Source: Fidelibacterota bacterium (lineage in GTDB: Bacteria > Fidelibacterota > Marinisomatia > Marinisomatales > TCS55). Taken from it: DNA of 7,376 nucleotides. The stretch's first letter is position 1; each line of letters begins with the position of its first letter. This document shows, in pieces, positions 6,766-7,376 of this stretch. The notes beneath the pieces were generated by a model. It worked only from the letters and a program-made list of their open reading frames with translations, was not told where the DNA came from and made no database searches. A program made the translations under genes and the position numbers. The DNA lies in contig NZXC01000053.1 of the NCBI GenBank assembly GCA_002701785.1, positions 11,208 to 18,583 of the forward strand, written 5' to 3'.

Positions 6766-6773
6766 GTTTTTTT

Positions 6774-7244
6774 ATGTGGTTCTTTATGATAACATCATAT
6801 ATATTAATTTTTCTTTCCGCTATTGGTTTAATATTGATTGGAATAAACCACTATGTTAATATTTGGCCTTCACAACATGTTTCATTTGATTTATTTGTCA
6901 GCTTAATTTTTATTGCTACTCAAACTTTGATTATTTTCTTTTTTGTGGGTGCTGGAGTTAATATAAAAGAGTACACATTATCAAAAGATAATAAATTTTA
7001 TAAGGGTATTCTTGCTATTAAACGAAAGCTGTATCCCCCGACCCTTGCAGTAACTATATTATTTATGATTACTGTAATTGTTGATGGAGCATTTTTTCTG
7101 GGTAAAGTTAATGAATGGTGGTTTCATATATCTTATGTGCTCACATTATATTATTTTGCTAAATCATCAATTGAACAACATAAGGCATTTATTGGTACTA
7201 CAAATATTGTTTTAGCTATGACTGAAAACGAAAGAGGAAATTAA
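6774..7244 (+). CDS. Small four-helix membrane protein, function unknown
   Basis: I do not recognise this 156-residue protein. Four hydrophobic segments are evident, at about 3-25, 38-62, 88-110 and 116-131, so it is probably a polytopic inner-membrane protein. A basic, hydrophilic stretch (about 64-86, with K65, K71, K74, K77, K83, R84 and K85) separates helices two and three, and a polar tail follows helix four. His residues occur at 26, 35, 118 and 136; two lie close to helix ends, but no known metal or haem motif is formed. Asp104 lies inside helix three, unusual for a plain anchor. The ATG at 6774 is 8 bp after the ychF stop; TAGG overlapping that stop gives a weak ribosome binding site at 7-base spacing. 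A second in-frame ATG four codons later (6786) is an alternative. Tight linkage suggests co-transcription with ychF, but not necessarily a shared role. Confidence 0.75.
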   Translation: MWFFMITSYILIFLSAIGLILIGINHYVNIWPSQHVSFDLFVSLIFIATQTLIIFFFVGAGVNIKEYTLSKDNKFYKGILAIKRKLYPPTLAVTILFMITVIVDGAFFLGKVNEWWFHISYVLTLYYFAKSSIEQHKAFIGTTNIVLAMTENERGN

Positions 7245-7274
7245 ACTTCTCTTTATCTATATAATTATAATAAT

Positions 7275-7376
7275 TTATTCTTCGTCTTCATATTCTTCGT
7301 CTTCATATTCTTCGTCTTCATATTCTTCATAATAATTGGGAGGATATGCATACATTTGGGAATAATCCCACTCTTC
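7275..7376 (-). CDS. C-terminal end of an unidentified protein with a repetitive acidic tail (partial)
   Basis: On the reverse strand an open frame enters from the right edge and ends at TAA (7277-7275), giving 33 residues. They read EEWDYSQMYAYPPNYY followed by an acidic run in which E-Y-E-D-E is repeated three times and ends EDEE before the stop. The reading frame is supported by the fact that the 15-bp DNA repeat is a multiple of three and that the stop lies 30 bp from the convergent membrane-protein gene, a spacing typical of this window. The tail is low-complexity, Tyr- and Glu/Asp-rich, and probably disordered. The body of the protein lies outside the window, so no function can be proposed. 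Confidence 0.6.
   Translation of the reverse strand, partial: EEWDYSQMYAYPPNYYEEYEDEEYEDEEYEDEE
7276..7329. repeat. 15-bp tandem repeat, 3.6 copies
   Basis: Three identical copies of TATTCTTCGTCTTCA lie head to tail at 7276-7290, 7291-7305 and 7306-7320, followed by a 9-bp degenerate partial copy, TATTCTTCA (7321-7329). The unit is in frame with the minus-strand gene and encodes repeated Glu/Asp/Tyr. The last copy runs into the stop codon. Perfect identity between copies suggests recent expansion by slippage. Confidence 0.9.

Noticed and set aside
7245..7274. TATAATTATA-type palindrome between the convergent genes at the right end
   Set aside because: It is pure A/T with a very weak stem and no U-tract; it is what AT-rich spacer would show by chance.

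Overview
This is a strongly AT-rich window (about 30% GC by eye) of compact, ordinary-looking bacterial chromosome. The genes suggest a Gram-negative organism: fabA, yqgE/algH, a probable lipoprotein with TPR repeats, uvrA and ychF. Most starts lack a recognisable Shine-Dalgarno sequence, which is common in Bacteroidetes-related and some small marine lineages. A low-GC marine bacterium (for example in or near Marinimicrobia/SAR406) would fit, but that is a guess; the sequence here does not fix the phylum.

Layout. (1) 1-841, minus strand: the N-terminal 280 codons of uvrA, starting at TTG and running off the left edge. (2) 842-988: a 147-bp divergent intergenic region. (3) 989-4189, plus strand: yqgE/algH, an EamA/DMT transporter, an MFS transporter separated from it by only 2 bp, and a small TPR lipoprotein. 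(4) 4215-4997, minus strand: an SDR reductase with FabI-like features, convergent with the TPR gene. (5) 4998-5089: a 92-bp divergent control region with a perfect 6-1-6 palindrome. (6) 5090-7244, plus strand: fabA, ychF and a small four-helix membrane protein of unknown function. (7) 7275-7376, minus strand: the C-terminal end of an unidentified gene whose acidic tail is encoded by a 15-bp tandem repeat.

The only clear functional pairing is the divergent SDR/fabA pair. It points to a locally controlled fatty-acid biosynthesis module: FabA dehydrates (and classically isomerises) 3-hydroxyacyl-ACP, and the SDR could reduce the resulting enoyl-ACP. The rest is housekeeping (UvrA in nucleotide excision repair, the YchF ATPase) or transport. 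I found no tRNA, rRNA, CRISPR array, transposase, phage gene or toxin-antitoxin pair, and no convincing new multi-gene system. The points most worth a second look are the SDR/fabA control region, the hybrid active site of the SDR, the altered zinc-ligand spacing in UvrA, the repeat-encoded acidic tail and the unknown membrane protein after ychF.
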